A stretch of 64,000 nucleotides of DNA from an uncultured Saprospiraceae bacterium (lineage in GTDB: Bacteria; Bacteroidota; Bacteroidia; Chitinophagales; Saprospiraceae): NCBI GenBank assembly GCA_943788055.1, contig CALSOU010000002.1, positions 203,767 through 267,766 of the forward strand. Reading direction: 5' to 3'. Below the pieces are notes generated by a model, which was not told the DNA's origin, made no database searches, and saw only the letters and a list, made by a program, of their open reading frames with translations. The number at the start of each line of letters is the position of its first letter. Position 1 is the first letter of the stretch. This document shows, piece by piece, positions 1-9,685 of the stretch. Both the position numbers and the translations under genes were made by a program.

Positions 1-1
1 G

Positions 2-400
2 ATTGAAACAGGTGATTTAGTTACAATTGGCAAGCATACAGGTAAAGTAGCGGATATCAATCTAGCCGGTTTAAAGCTACTTTCAGCTAATAACAACCTC
101 TTTATCCCTTTCCAAATCGTAGGAACTGAAGTTATAGAAAAATACAAGAGTGATCAAACAAGATATATCAGCTTCCTTTGTAAACAACACGATAAAGCGG
201 GGAACTTGACAGTACAGGATCTCGAGGAAACAATATTTAATTTTCACTTTTTGGAAATGGGATCAAGTATTGAGATCAACCATACTGAATACGGCTATGA
301 TGTTAACGTCACTTTGGCAAATGACCGATTTAAAACAAGCCTATTCAACCAGTTGGGTAAAGCAGGATTTGATATTATTCAAAAAGAAAATGCACAGTAA
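2..400 (+). CDS. Mechanosensitive ion channel (MscS family), C-terminal part
   Basis: The reading frame is open from the left edge to a TAA at 398-400, so only the last 132 residues are present. The visible part begins with a small beta domain (ETGDLVTIGKHTGKVADI...) typical of the MscS beta domain that follows the pore helix, where a short G-rich strand is followed by a pattern ending in N-x-x-FIPF. A mixed alpha/beta C-terminal domain follows, as in MscS-like proteins. Family members sit in the inner membrane and release solutes on hypo-osmotic shock. The stop overlaps the ATG of the next gene (TAATG), so the two genes are probably co-transcribed. The pore helices lie outside the window, so the assignment rests on the beta domain alone. 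Confidence 0.72.
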   Translation: METGDLVTIGKHTGKVADINLAGLKLLSANNNLFIPFQIVGTEVIEKYKSDQTRYISFLCKQHDKAGNLTVQDLEETIFNFHFLEMGSSIEINHTEYGYDVNVTLANDRFKTSLFNQLGKAGFDIIQKENAQ

Positions 401-1665
401 TGGACCAAATTTCACCTTATAGTTTAATCATCGTAGGCTCAATAATCTTGATTATCTCGTATTTCTTTGGTGAGATATCCAAAAGAACGAGTATTCCATC
501 AGTACTGCTCCTAATAGTCCTAGGTGTACTTGTTAATTTTGGCTTGCAATATGCTGATTTGGCATCCTTTAAGTTTGACGGAATCCTTGAAATTCTCGGT
601 ATTGTTGGGCTGATCATGATCGTATTAGAAGCAGCTTTGGAATTAAAGCTTGATCGTGAGAAAGTATTCCCAATCGTCCGAGCTTTGGCTATTGCATTGA
701 TAGGGCTGCTATTATCAACCTACGTAACAAAATTAATTTTAGAATATTTCATAGATGGGATGACTAACATTCAAGCATGGATATATGCTACGCCTTTGTC
801 GATTCTATCAAGTGCTATCATCATACCTAGCGTTCTTGATCTCAGAAAAGACAAAAAGGAATTCCACATCTACGAATCGACTTTTTCAGATATCCTAGGT
901 ATCATGCTATTCTATTTTTTGACAGCACAAGTCCATTTAGAAGGTGATTCAAGCCATGGTGGTGGAGGTATAGGAAACTTTGCTTTGACGACTCTTCTAA
1001 CAATTTTTATAGCTGTTGTTACTAGTTATTTACTCGTAATTGTGTTTCAAAAGATCAAATCACAAGTAAAGTTGTTCTTGCTGATCTCAGTTCTATTACT
1101 GATATATTCAGTTGAAAAACAAGCTCATCTTTCTTCGTTACTCTCGATTCTAATTTTTGGATTAGTGATTTCCAATATGGACATATTCTTTGCTGGCCGA
1201 TTAAATAAATGGCTGGATCGAGAAGCTGCACATGAAGTCTATGAAGGACTGCATGTCATTACAATGGAAACTGCGTTTGTTGTTCGCACCTTCTTTTTTG
1301 TAATCTTCGGTATCACAATTACTTTTGACTCGCTTGCTAGTTGGAATGTTTTAGGAATATCAGCGCTCTGCCTACTAATAATTTATGTCATCCGCTACAT
1401 TATGTTACGTACATCGATCGGAAAGGACATCTTACCGCAGCTGTATATCGCTCCAAGAGGTCTAATCACGATCTTATTATTCAATGCAATCCCAGCGGAA
1501 GTTATCAATGAAAACTTTAGCCAAGGAATACTATTGTATATTATTCTCGGTACTGGAGTAATTATGACGATTGCTATGATCTTCAATAAGCGAAGAGCCA
1601 ATGGTGCCATTAACGCTGTAAAGCAAACACCTGTGCGCATGGTGAAGTGGAGGCTGCCTGAATAA
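400..1665 (+). CDS. Cation:proton antiporter (CPA/NhaP-Kef type)
   Basis: A 421-residue polytopic membrane protein with about 11-12 hydrophobic segments. It starts with a segment followed by the GEISKRTSIPSVLLLIVLGV pattern seen at the beginning of Na+/H+ exchanger domains (PF00999). Family members exchange Na+ or K+ for protons across the inner membrane, giving pH and ion homeostasis. No cytoplasmic TrkA-N (RCK) domain follows the membrane part, unlike KefB/KefC. The start overlaps the stop of the MscS gene by one base, which fits a shared osmotic or ionic stress function. The transported cation cannot be read from the sequence. Confidence 0.8.
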   Translation: MDQISPYSLIIVGSIILIISYFFGEISKRTSIPSVLLLIVLGVLVNFGLQYADLASFKFDGILEILGIVGLIMIVLEAALELKLDREKVFPIVRALAIALIGLLLSTYVTKLILEYFIDGMTNIQAWIYATPLSILSSAIIIPSVLDLRKDKKEFHIYESTFSDILGIMLFYFLTAQVHLEGDSSHGGGGIGNFALTTLLTIFIAVVTSYLLVIVFQKIKSQVKLFLLISVLLLIYSVEKQAHLSSLLSILIFGLVISNMDIFFAGRLNKWLDREAAHEVYEGLHVITMETAFVVRTFFFVIFGITITFDSLASWNVLGISALCLLIIYVIRYIMLRTSIGKDILPQLYIAPRGLITILLFNAIPAEVINENFSQGILLYIILGTGVIMTIAMIFNKRRANGAINAVKQTPVRMVKWRLPE

Positions 1666-1793
1666 TCGACTACTTGACTAGGATCTTAAATATATTTCAC
1701 ACAGCTAATTCTGTACGCTGATAGTTTCGCTGACGATATTTCCAGTGTCTCAATATTGAAAAATTGATTTCAAAAACAAAAAGTGTTTTACAT

Positions 1794-4775
1794 ATGAAGA
1801 CAAAAGCTACTTATCTTTTTGCCTTGCTTTTATCCTCTTTAGGCTTTAGTTTGTCTGCTCAAAACTTAGTCAACGGTACTGTTCGAGCTGCAGTTAACGA
1901 CGAGCCACTTATCGGAGTTACAGTTTTATCGCTTCCCTCTGGGAACGGTACATTAACTGATTTTGACGGAAAATTCACCTTGAATACTGGAATGGATGAC
2001 TCGTTGCGATTTTCATACATTGGTTATGAAACGCAAACTTTTCCGATTGTCTTAGGAAAAACGGATTATTCATTCAGTATGACATCCGACGTAAATCTGG
2101 TGGACGAGGTTGTTATTATAGGTTATGGTAAAGTCAAGAAAAGTGATTTGACAGGTTCCGTTTCATCAGTGAAGTCTGAAGAACTTCAAAAAGTACCGAC
2201 TTCCAATGCGCTGCAAGCGCTTCAAGGAAAGGTATCTGGCTTATCAGTACTAACTACAAGCGGAGATCCGGGAGCCACGCCAGTTGTCCGTCTTCGTGGA
2301 ATTACAACATTAAATGACAACAATCCTATTGTAGTGATAGATGGTGTGGTATCAGATGTAGGTGCGATGAACTTATTGAATGCCAATGATATTGAATCTG
2401 TGGAAGTTCTGAAAGACGCAAGCTCTACGGCAATCTATGGATCAAGAGGAGCAGCAGGTGTGATTATTGTAACAACCAAACGAGGATCTTCATTAGAAAA
2501 CAGTATTTCAGTTTCTTTGGATCAATCCTTTGAGTCCGTTGCTAATCAAGTTGGGGTTATGAATGGTCGTGAATTTGCCACCTACATCAATGAAATCAAT
2601 CCTGGTACATTTAATAATGTAGACGCATTGCCAGATACAGACTGGCAGGACTTAATCTTCCAAGATTTTGCACCTATTACAAACGCCAATCTTTCTGCAA
2701 GTGGTGCTACAGATCAAGCTCGTTATTATTTAGGTTTAGGGTACTTTGGACAAGGTGGTATTATACCAAAATCTGGACTTGATCGCTTAACAGCAAAAAT
2801 TAACTCCGGCTACGATCTTACAAAAAATGTCAGGTTTGGATTGGATCTTTCAATAGCATTAACAGACAAGGACAATGCGCCAGGAGTAGTAAACACTGCT
2901 TTAAGAGCCTGGCCGGTTAATAGTCCGTTTAACGAGGATGGAACTTTCGCTGAGGTTGAGGGAAGCAATCCTTTAGCTACAATAGAATATACAAACAGCA
3001 AGACGCAAAGCTTGCTAGGATTAGGAAACCTCTACGCTGAAGTAGATTTCTTAGAGCATTTTAGATTTAAAACTTCTGCTCAATTTGATTTCGGAACTTC
3101 TAGATCGAAAAGCTTTACACCGGTGTTTTTTGTTGCTCCACTTCAACAAAATGAGATGAATGCTCTAAATGTAGGTTATGGAAATAGACAAACACTAATT
3201 TGGGAGAATATCTTAGGCTATAACAACACTTTTGGAATACACAGTGTCGATGTTATTGCTGGATATTCTGCTCAGTCGCAAGAAAGCGAATTCCTAAATG
3301 GTTCTACTAGAAATCTATTAAGAGAAGATCCTTCATTTTGGTACATAAATGCAGGTGAGGACGAATTTGAAGTAGCATCAAATGGTTCTTCTAGAAATAC
3401 GCTTCTATCTTATTTAGGTAGAGCTAATTATAGCTATGATGGCAGATATCTTTTCACAGCAACATTCAGAAGAGATGGTTCTTCAAAATTTGGTGTTAAC
3501 AACAGGTATGGAAACTTTACTTCTTATGCTGTCGGATGGAATTTAAGTAACGAGTCTTTCTTCCCTGAAAACAATCTTTTCAGTAATGTAAAATTAAGAG
3601 CTAGTTATGGAAGTATCGGTAACGAAAGGATTCCGGGTAATGCGCAATATTCACTTATTTCATCAGGACAAAATGCTGTTTTTGGAGATTATGGAAACGG
3701 AGCGATTTATCCAGGAGCTTCGTATTCGTCAGGTGGAAACCCATTTCTTAAGTGGGAGCAAACTCAGCAGACCGATATAGGTGTTGAATTTGGTTTATTT
3801 GAAAATAGAATTCTCGCAGAAGTTGATTATTACTACAAGCGAACAAATGACATTTTGGTAAATCTTGAGCCAATCGGTTATACAGGTATTGGTTCATTCC
3901 AAAGTATCTTCTATAATGCTGCGGATGTTCAAAATCAAGGATTTGATTGGAATCTAACTTATCGATCTGATGCTTCAAAGGACTTTACCTACGAACTCGG
4001 CTTTTTAGGATCAACCGTAAACAACAAAGTCTTGGACCTAGGACAAGGAATAGGAGCTGATTCACTCTTAGTTGGAGGAGATTTAGGAAATGGACAAAGA
4101 GTTTCAAGATCTTCGGTAGGGCAGCCAATCGGTTACTTCTATGGTTACCAAGTTGAGGGTGTTTTTCAGAATCAAGCAGAGTTGGAATCTAGTCCAGTGC
4201 TTTTTGGCCAAGGAGTTGGAGATCTTAAATACTCAGATATTAACGGTGATGGTAAGATTGATGGAAAAGATCGAACCAGAATCGGAAATAGTATTCCGAG
4301 TTTTATTTTCGGATTCAATGCAAGTGCATCCTACAAGAATTTGTCTATTTCCGCTGACATTCAAGGTCAAACTGGTAACGATATCTACAATGGTAAACAA
4401 GCGATTCGTTTCGCCCTTCTTAATTATGAAGAAAAGTATAATGACAGATGGACTGGTGAAGGCTCTACAAACGAGCATTTTATAGCTTCTCCTGGAGGTA
4501 CTAACTTTACGCCATCAAGCTATTTTGTCGAAGACGGATCATTTATTAGACTTCGAAACTTAACCTTGAGTTATGATTTAAGTCAAAGATTGTTGAATCG
4601 ACTCAAAGTCAATAACGCCAGATTCTATATTCGAGGAACTAACCTGCTTACTCTGACAAGATTTACGGGATACTCTCCAGATATAGGAGCTGGAAACGCA
4701 ACTTCAGGAGTTATTGATCTTGGATCATACCCGATAACCCGCGTATTCAGCTTTGGATTTAACTTTAATCTCTAA
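1794..4775 (+). CDS. susC: SusC/RagA-family TonB-linked outer-membrane transporter
   Basis: The TonB-dependent channel of the PUL. It imports oligosaccharides through the outer membrane together with the SusD-like lid encoded next. I prefer the ATG at 1794 over an in-frame TTG at 1764 because a clean signal peptide (MKTKATYLFALLLSSLGFSLSAQ, given here only as the first 23 residues) begins there. The mature part opens with a carboxypeptidase-D-like regulatory domain (about residues 25-105), then the plug domain with the SusC signature around DEVVIIGYG and the plug motif SSTAIYGSRGAAGVI, followed by a beta-barrel that ends in an aromatic-rich strand (FSFGFNFNL). About 993 residues is the normal size. 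The susD start lies 18 bases downstream. Confidence 0.95.
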   Translation: MKTKATYLFALLLSSLGFSLSAQNLVNGTVRAAVNDEPLIGVTVLSLPSGNGTLTDFDGKFTLNTGMDDSLRFSYIGYETQTFPIVLGKTDYSFSMTSDVNLVDEVVIIGYGKVKKSDLTGSVSSVKSEELQKVPTSNALQALQGKVSGLSVLTTSGDPGATPVVRLRGITTLNDNNPIVVIDGVVSDVGAMNLLNANDIESVEVLKDASSTAIYGSRGAAGVIIVTTKRGSSLENSISVSLDQSFESVANQVGVMNGREFATYINEINPGTFNNVDALPDTDWQDLIFQDFAPITNANLSASGATDQARYYLGLGYFGQGGIIPKSGLDRLTAKINSGYDLTKNVRFGLDLSIALTDKDNAPGVVNTALRAWPVNSPFNEDGTFAEVEGSNPLATIEYTNSKTQSLLGLGNLYAEVDFLEHFRFKTSAQFDFGTSRSKSFTPVFFVAPLQQNEMNALNVGYGNRQTLIWENILGYNNTFGIHSVDVIAGYSAQSQESEFLNGSTRNLLREDPSFWYINAGEDEFEVASNGSSRNTLLSYLGRANYSYDGRYLFTATFRRDGSSKFGVNNRYGNFTSYAVGWNLSNESFFPENNLFSNVKLRASYGSIGNERIPGNAQYSLISSGQNAVFGDYGNGAIYPGASYSSGGNPFLKWEQTQQTDIGVEFGLFENRILAEVDYYYKRTNDILVNLEPIGYTGIGSFQSIFYNAADVQNQGFDWNLTYRSDASKDFTYELGFLGSTVNNKVLDLGQGIGADSLLVGGDLGNGQRVSRSSVGQPIGYFYGYQVEGVFQNQAELESSPVLFGQGVGDLKYSDINGDGKIDGKDRTRIGNSIPSFIFGFNASASYKNLSISADIQGQTGNDIYNGKQAIRFALLNYEEKYNDRWTGEGSTNEHFIASPGGTNFTPSSYFVEDGSFIRLRNLTLSYDLSQRLLNRLKVNNARFYIRGTNLLTLTRFTGYSPDIGAGNATSGVIDLGSYPITRVFSFGFNFNL

Positions 4776-4793
4776 TCACAAAAGAACTTTCAA

Positions 4794-6275
4794 ATGAAAA
4801 AATTACTATTTATAGCAGTGATCATAAGCATGTCAGTTCTGATATCTTGTGGTGATGATTTTCTTAATCAACCACCAAGAGGTTCATTAACAGCTGGAAA
4901 TTTCCCGTCAAGTGCTAGTGATGCAGAATTGGCTCTAAATGCTTGCTATAACAGCCTCAGAAGTTGGCAACTAGCAACAGGTGGATTTCCGCTTCTCGAT
5001 ATGATGTCTGATGAAGCAACAAAAGGAAGTAATCCTGGAGATGGCGCGGCAATTAACGTGTACGATAATTTTTCCCATACTTCGCAAGAGGGCTCAGCAG
5101 AACGATACTACAAAACATTATATCAATCAGTAAGGCGAGCAAATTTGGTATTGACCAAAGTCCCTGATATTGATATGGATTCTGATCGTCAAAATGAAAT
5201 TCTTGCTGAAGCTAGATTCTTGAGAGCATACTATTATGGATTGCTGATCCGATCTTTCGGAGCCGTTCCAATGGTAACTGAAGTAGATCCACCACTTGAT
5301 CTTATGCGAACGGATCCATCAATCATCATGAGTGATATTATTGTACCTGATCTCGAATTTGGCATTTCTGTTCTAGTAGAGAAGTCTCAACAAGCTACTT
5401 CGGAACGAACACGCGCAACTAAAGGTGCTGCTCGAGGTTTGTTAGCTAGACTCTACATGTACTACAATAATACCGTCGAAGCTGAAAAACTACTTCTTGA
5501 TATTATTGAAAGTGGAGAATATGATTTGGCAGATTCTTTCGATCAAGTGTTTGTTGAGGAAAATGAGCATGGTATCGAATCCCTATTTGAAGTATCTGCG
5601 CTTCCTTTTTCATTCGCTTTGGGAGGAAATCAATATGCCAATACAATGGGAATAAGAGGAACTCCAAATAGAGGATGGGGCTTTGGCAGACCAGCATATA
5701 CATGGATATCCAAAATGCAAGATAGCGAGGACCCAAGACTAGAGCCAACGGTCATATTTCTGGGAGAAGTTCTAGGTGGAGTTGAAACAGACGGCGACTC
5801 ATCCACGCCAGACACAACTTATGTAGATGGACAAATTGTCGAGATAGAATGCTACAATCAAAAAATATGGCATTCGGGTACAAATACAGAAACTTCATTT
5901 GGACATAATCGACGTATTATACGTTATTCTGATATACTACTGCTTGCCGCAGAGGCGTTAACTAGGAATGACAAAACGACTGATGCTTTGGTTCATTTGA
6001 ACCGAGTAAGAGAGCGCGCGAGAAATGGTAATTCTGATATTCTTCCAGACATTACGACAACAAACGCAGATGAACTTCTGGATATCATTATGGAAGAGCG
6101 AAATCGTGAGCTAGCGATGGAAGGTAAGCGTTTCTGGGACTTGGTGCGAACAAATAGAGCAGAAGAAGTTTTAGGACCATTAGGCTTCCTTCCAAACAAA
6201 AATGAAATATTACCGATTCCGCAATCAGAAATTGACATCTCTGAAGGGAGAATAACACAAAATCCAGGGTACTAG
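4794..6275 (+). CDS. susD: SusD/RagB-family outer-membrane lipoprotein
   Basis: The surface lipoprotein that closes over the SusC channel and binds the glycan. The N-terminus is a lipoprotein signal ending in VLISC, followed by GDDFLNQPPRG, the usual start of mature SusD proteins. The middle is rich in TPR-like helices (for example ARFLRAYYYGLLIRSFGAVP), and the C-terminus has the SusD family pattern RELAMEGKRFWDLVRTNR. At 493 residues it is full length. It lies immediately after susC. The binding-site residues that set glycan specificity cannot be assigned without a structure. Confidence 0.94.
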   Translation: MKKLLFIAVIISMSVLISCGDDFLNQPPRGSLTAGNFPSSASDAELALNACYNSLRSWQLATGGFPLLDMMSDEATKGSNPGDGAAINVYDNFSHTSQEGSAERYYKTLYQSVRRANLVLTKVPDIDMDSDRQNEILAEARFLRAYYYGLLIRSFGAVPMVTEVDPPLDLMRTDPSIIMSDIIVPDLEFGISVLVEKSQQATSERTRATKGAARGLLARLYMYYNNTVEAEKLLLDIIESGEYDLADSFDQVFVEENEHGIESLFEVSALPFSFALGGNQYANTMGIRGTPNRGWGFGRPAYTWISKMQDSEDPRLEPTVIFLGEVLGGVETDGDSSTPDTTYVDGQIVEIECYNQKIWHSGTNTETSFGHNRRIIRYSDILLLAAEALTRNDKTTDALVHLNRVRERARNGNSDILPDITTTNADELLDIIMEERNRELAMEGKRFWDLVRTNRAEEVLGPLGFLPNKNEILPIPQSEIDISEGRITQNPGY

Positions 6276-6341
6276 CATTTTTTTAATTAACAAGATATTA
6301 CGTAACAACAAATTATTTAACCTTTAAAAAATTAAAAACAA

Positions 6342-7625
6342 ATGAAGTCATTTAAGTTTTTATCACTGTTTTTAGCACTAGGCTTGATGATAGCCAGTTG
6401 TGGTTCGGATCCTGATCCGATTACAATTAATAGCATTGAAGCAGTTGGAACTAGTTTTGAAGACGGTTCTGAAGTAAAACAAAATCTGAACGGTGCAACA
6501 TCTGCAACGGATGTAGCGCTCAACTCAACAATTACGGCAACTTTCGATAAAGCACCAACTAATGCTTCGGCATCCAATATTAAGATTACTGGTGCTGAGG
6601 GCGACGTACCTTCAACTGTTACAAGTTCAGGGACAACTGTAACGATCAAGCCAAACGCTGATCTTATGCGTGGAACACTCTATACACTTAGTATGAATGG
6701 CTTGGTAGCTGAAGACGAAGGAGAATTACCTTCTAGTTCAAGAACATTCACAACTGAAGGACGTGCACCAGTGGTTGTTCCTTTAGAAGAAAGTATGGCA
6801 GCATATTGGTCTTTTGACAATACTGTTGATGACGCAACTGGTCAAATGGTTACTTCAAAAACAGTTGCTGTATCTTATGGTACAGATCGTTTTGGACAAG
6901 GAAACAGTACAGCTTCGTTTGATGGAGATGAAACAATCATCGAAATTGCTGATGCAGACCAATTACTTGATGGACAAGATTTTACGTTGAGTTTTTGGGT
7001 TAAGACAAATTCTGATGGACACGTCGATGCAGGAGGAAATCCAGCAGGTCACTTTGTGATGGGTTTGGCAGCATTCAAAGGTTTCCAATTTGAAATTCCT
7101 TCAAGTTATACTTCTTGTAAACTTGCTGCAGGATATGAATTAGCTGACGGATCAATTGTTTTTGAAGACACCTGGTTCCCTGGAGACGGAAATGATGCCG
7201 AAAACGGAGGATGGCAAGGATGGGATTACGTTGCTGACCTCACTGGGACAGGTGGTGTAGAAGGCTTGATCCAAGACAAGTGGGCACATATTATTTGTGT
7301 TTACAATGCTGCGGAAAGACAAGGTAGAATGTATATTAATGGTGAGTTAATGAAAAGTTGGGATTTTGATCTTTGGCCAGAAGCTGATGGAAAAAGAACA
7401 GCTGTGGGCGTAGGATATGGTGGAGTTGCACCTAGTGAGCTCAATGAGTTGGCTTTCGGATTCATCCACTCTAGCGGAGGTGAACTTTGGGATGTTGAAC
7501 CATGGGGTTCTTACGAATTACCTACGTCAAATCACTTTAAAGGTGATCTAGATGATGTTAGAATTTTCAAAGCTCCTTATTCTGCTGCAGATGCAAAAGC
7601 TCTGTATGACGCAGAAAAGAACTAG
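6342..7625 (+). CDS. Surface lipoprotein with Ig-like and LamG/ConA-like domains (SusE-position glycan-binding protein)
   Basis: The signal peptide ends at a lipobox (GLMIASC). Residues about 30-130 look like a bacterial Ig-like Big_5 domain (ATFDKAPTNASASNIKITGA... TLYTLSMNGLVAEDEG). Residues about 145-425 form a LamG/concanavalin-like jelly roll, seen from AYWSFDNTVDDATG, LSFWVKT, AERQGRMYINGELMKSWDF and the closing GDLDDVRIFKAPYSAADAKALY. Proteins at this position in PULs are usually surface glycan-binding proteins that hold the polymer for the enzymes; that role is inferred from position and folds. No catalytic motif is visible. A strong terminator follows directly. Confidence 0.75.
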   Translation: MKSFKFLSLFLALGLMIASCGSDPDPITINSIEAVGTSFEDGSEVKQNLNGATSATDVALNSTITATFDKAPTNASASNIKITGAEGDVPSTVTSSGTTVTIKPNADLMRGTLYTLSMNGLVAEDEGELPSSSRTFTTEGRAPVVVPLEESMAAYWSFDNTVDDATGQMVTSKTVAVSYGTDRFGQGNSTASFDGDETIIEIADADQLLDGQDFTLSFWVKTNSDGHVDAGGNPAGHFVMGLAAFKGFQFEIPSSYTSCKLAAGYELADGSIVFEDTWFPGDGNDAENGGWQGWDYVADLTGTGGVEGLIQDKWAHIICVYNAAERQGRMYINGELMKSWDFDLWPEADGKRTAVGVGYGGVAPSELNELAFGFIHSSGGELWDVEPWGSYELPTSNHFKGDLDDVRIFKAPYSAADAKALYDAEKN

Positions 7626-7655
7626 TCTGAAATTTTAAATAGAATATTATATACT

Positions 7656-7686
7656 AGGGAGAAACGTAGCGTTTCTCCCTTATTTT
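7656..7686 (+). terminator. Strong intrinsic terminator between binding proteins and enzymes of the PUL
   Basis: A perfect 11-bp stem, AGGGAGAAACG (7656-7666) with CGTTTCTCCCT (7670-7680), has a 3-base loop and is followed by TATTTT. It lies 30 bases after the stop of the LamG lipoprotein gene and 24 bases before the GH144 gene. It could end the susC-susD-binding protein transcript, or act as an attenuator that keeps enzyme expression below that of the transporter genes. Confidence 0.85.
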
Positions 7687-7709
7687 AAAAGTTATCACAA
7701 ATCATAAGA

Positions 7710-9674
7710 ATGAGATCATACGCCATACTTTTTGTATCGGTATTCCTTTTAATCATCACGAGTTCATGTGAAGACAAAATGACAGAACCGACTGGAAGCA
7801 TGCAGTTAGTTTCAGTTCTGATTGAGGGTTCAAATGTTTTGTCCAATAATACAATATTAGCTTCTGATCGCATTGATTTGCTCTTTTCGGCGCCACTCAA
7901 AACAGATGACGTTGCAAATTCTATTCAATTACTTAAATCAAACGATGAACCAGTAGATTTTACCATCGGCTTTAGTGATTTGGACAAAGTCCTAGTACTG
8001 CAAACCAATGATTTACTTCTTGAGGGTGAAGACTATCAGATAGTCATTGCAAATACACTAAGAGGTGCAGAAAATGAGGGGTTTCCTGGAATTACAATTG
8101 ATTTTTCTGTCCTAAAAGAAGCTTTAGAAATTATTAATCTCACCGCAGGTTCCCAAGTTCTAAGCTCAACGCAAAACAATGTCAACATTGAACTTAATCC
8201 GACTTTTCAACTTGAACTAAGCCATAACATAAGTCCAAGTTTTTTGCAGTCAAAAATATTCTGTGTAGGTGATGTACAGATCGATCTCGACATCGAGCAA
8301 CTTACCAACACTACTTACGAAATAACTACCCAAGAATCTTTCACACCTTTAACAAAATACAACATTCTATTTCCTTCAACTCTTGGAGAAGAAGATGAAC
8401 GTCCTTTTGATGTACAATCATATGCTCTTTTTTCCAAGACCCCAGAAGATCCCGTATTTCCGATCATCAATGACGATGAACTATTAACCTTAGTACAAGA
8501 AAAAACCTTCCAATATTTCTGGGACTTTGGACACCCCAACAGCGGTCTAGCAAGAGAAAGAAACACAAGTGGAAACACAGTTACTAGCGGCGGAAGCGGC
8601 TTCGGATTAATGGCAATGATTGTAGGAGTCGAAAGAGGCTTTATTACGAGACAACAAGCTATCGAAAGATGGCAAAAGATTGCTGACTTTTTGGAATCTG
8701 CAGACAGATTTCACGGTGCTTGGTCTCACTGGATTAATGGAAATACAGGAGCCGCCATTCCATTCAGCGCACAAGACAACGGAGGAGACATTGTTGAAAC
8801 TGCATTTTTGGTACAAGGTCTCTTAACTGTTCGAGCATATCTAACAGAGGCAGATCCAACCGAAAAAGATCTGATTGATCAGATCACTAACCTCTGGGAA
8901 GAAGTTGAATGGGATTGGTATACAAGAGGAGGCCAAGATCTTATCTATTGGCACTGGTCACCAAACTTTGGCTGGGCGATGAACCTTCCAGTGCGAGGGC
9001 ACAATGAAACGCAAATCGTATACACTCTCGCTGCTGCATCACCTACATATTCAATAGATAAGCAAGTTTATGACAATGGATACGCAAGGAATGGCAATAT
9101 GCAAAATGGTGCCACCTATTATGGCATTACTCTTCCATTGGGCTACGACGATCGAGGTGGACCTTTATTCTTCAGTCATTACAGCTATCTTGGTATGGAT
9201 CCTAGAAATCTCAGTGATCAATACGGAAATTACTGGGAACAAAATAGAAGCCATAGTTTGGTTAATTATGAGCATTGTATTGCTAATCCAGGAAACTTTG
9301 TTGGATACAGTGATGAGTGTTGGGGCCTAACAGCGAGCGATAATCATCAAGGTTATAGCGCACATAGTCCGACTAACGATCTAGGAGTCATTACACCTAC
9401 TGCGGCGATTTCATCTATACCATACACACCTGAAGAATCTCTAAAAGCACTGAAACACTTTTACTATTATCTTGGCGATCAACTATGGGGACCTTACGGT
9501 TTTTATGATGCCTTCAATCCCACAGAGGGTTGGTGGGCTACTTCCTATCTAGCGATTGATCAAGGTCCTATTGTTTGTATGATAGAAAATTATCGAACAG
9601 GCCTTTTATGGGATTTATACATGAGTAATCCAGAAGTTACAGATGGTCTTGACAAACTGGGTATAAGCTACTAA
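7710..9674 (+). CDS. GH144-type (PF10091 'glucoamylase-like') glycosidase, lipoprotein with N-terminal Ig-like domains
   Basis: A 654-residue lipoprotein (lipobox LLIITSSC). Residues about 30-245 contain two beta-rich Ig-like modules, the first resembling Big_5. From about residue 255 the protein matches the PF10091 family: QEKTFQYFWDFGHPNSGLARER, the glycine-rich VTSGGSGFGLMAMIVG, FHGAWSHWINGNTG, NGGDIVETAFLVQGLL and a C-terminal YLAIDQGPIVCMIENYRTGLLW. Characterised bacterial members (GH144, for example from Chitinophaga pinensis) are endo-beta-1,2-glucanases releasing sophoro-oligosaccharides; this substrate is transferred by family knowledge. The lipid anchor suggests the cell surface or outer membrane. 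A close paralogue follows 11 bases downstream. Confidence 0.83.
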   Translation: MRSYAILFVSVFLLIITSSCEDKMTEPTGSMQLVSVLIEGSNVLSNNTILASDRIDLLFSAPLKTDDVANSIQLLKSNDEPVDFTIGFSDLDKVLVLQTNDLLLEGEDYQIVIANTLRGAENEGFPGITIDFSVLKEALEIINLTAGSQVLSSTQNNVNIELNPTFQLELSHNISPSFLQSKIFCVGDVQIDLDIEQLTNTTYEITTQESFTPLTKYNILFPSTLGEEDERPFDVQSYALFSKTPEDPVFPIINDDELLTLVQEKTFQYFWDFGHPNSGLARERNTSGNTVTSGGSGFGLMAMIVGVERGFITRQQAIERWQKIADFLESADRFHGAWSHWINGNTGAAIPFSAQDNGGDIVETAFLVQGLLTVRAYLTEADPTEKDLIDQITNLWEEVEWDWYTRGGQDLIYWHWSPNFGWAMNLPVRGHNETQIVYTLAAASPTYSIDKQVYDNGYARNGNMQNGATYYGITLPLGYDDRGGPLFFSHYSYLGMDPRNLSDQYGNYWEQNRSHSLVNYEHCIANPGNFVGYSDECWGLTASDNHQGYSAHSPTNDLGVITPTAAISSIPYTPEESLKALKHFYYYLGDQLWGPYGFYDAFNPTEGWWATSYLAIDQGPIVCMIENYRTGLLWDLYMSNPEVTDGLDKLGISY

Positions 9675-9685
9675 ACTACTTCTGC

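Noticed and set aside
4141..4485. Alternative-frame open frame inside susC
   Set aside because: It lies entirely within the intact susC barrel, lacks a ribosome-binding site and has a composition typical of an out-of-frame reading.
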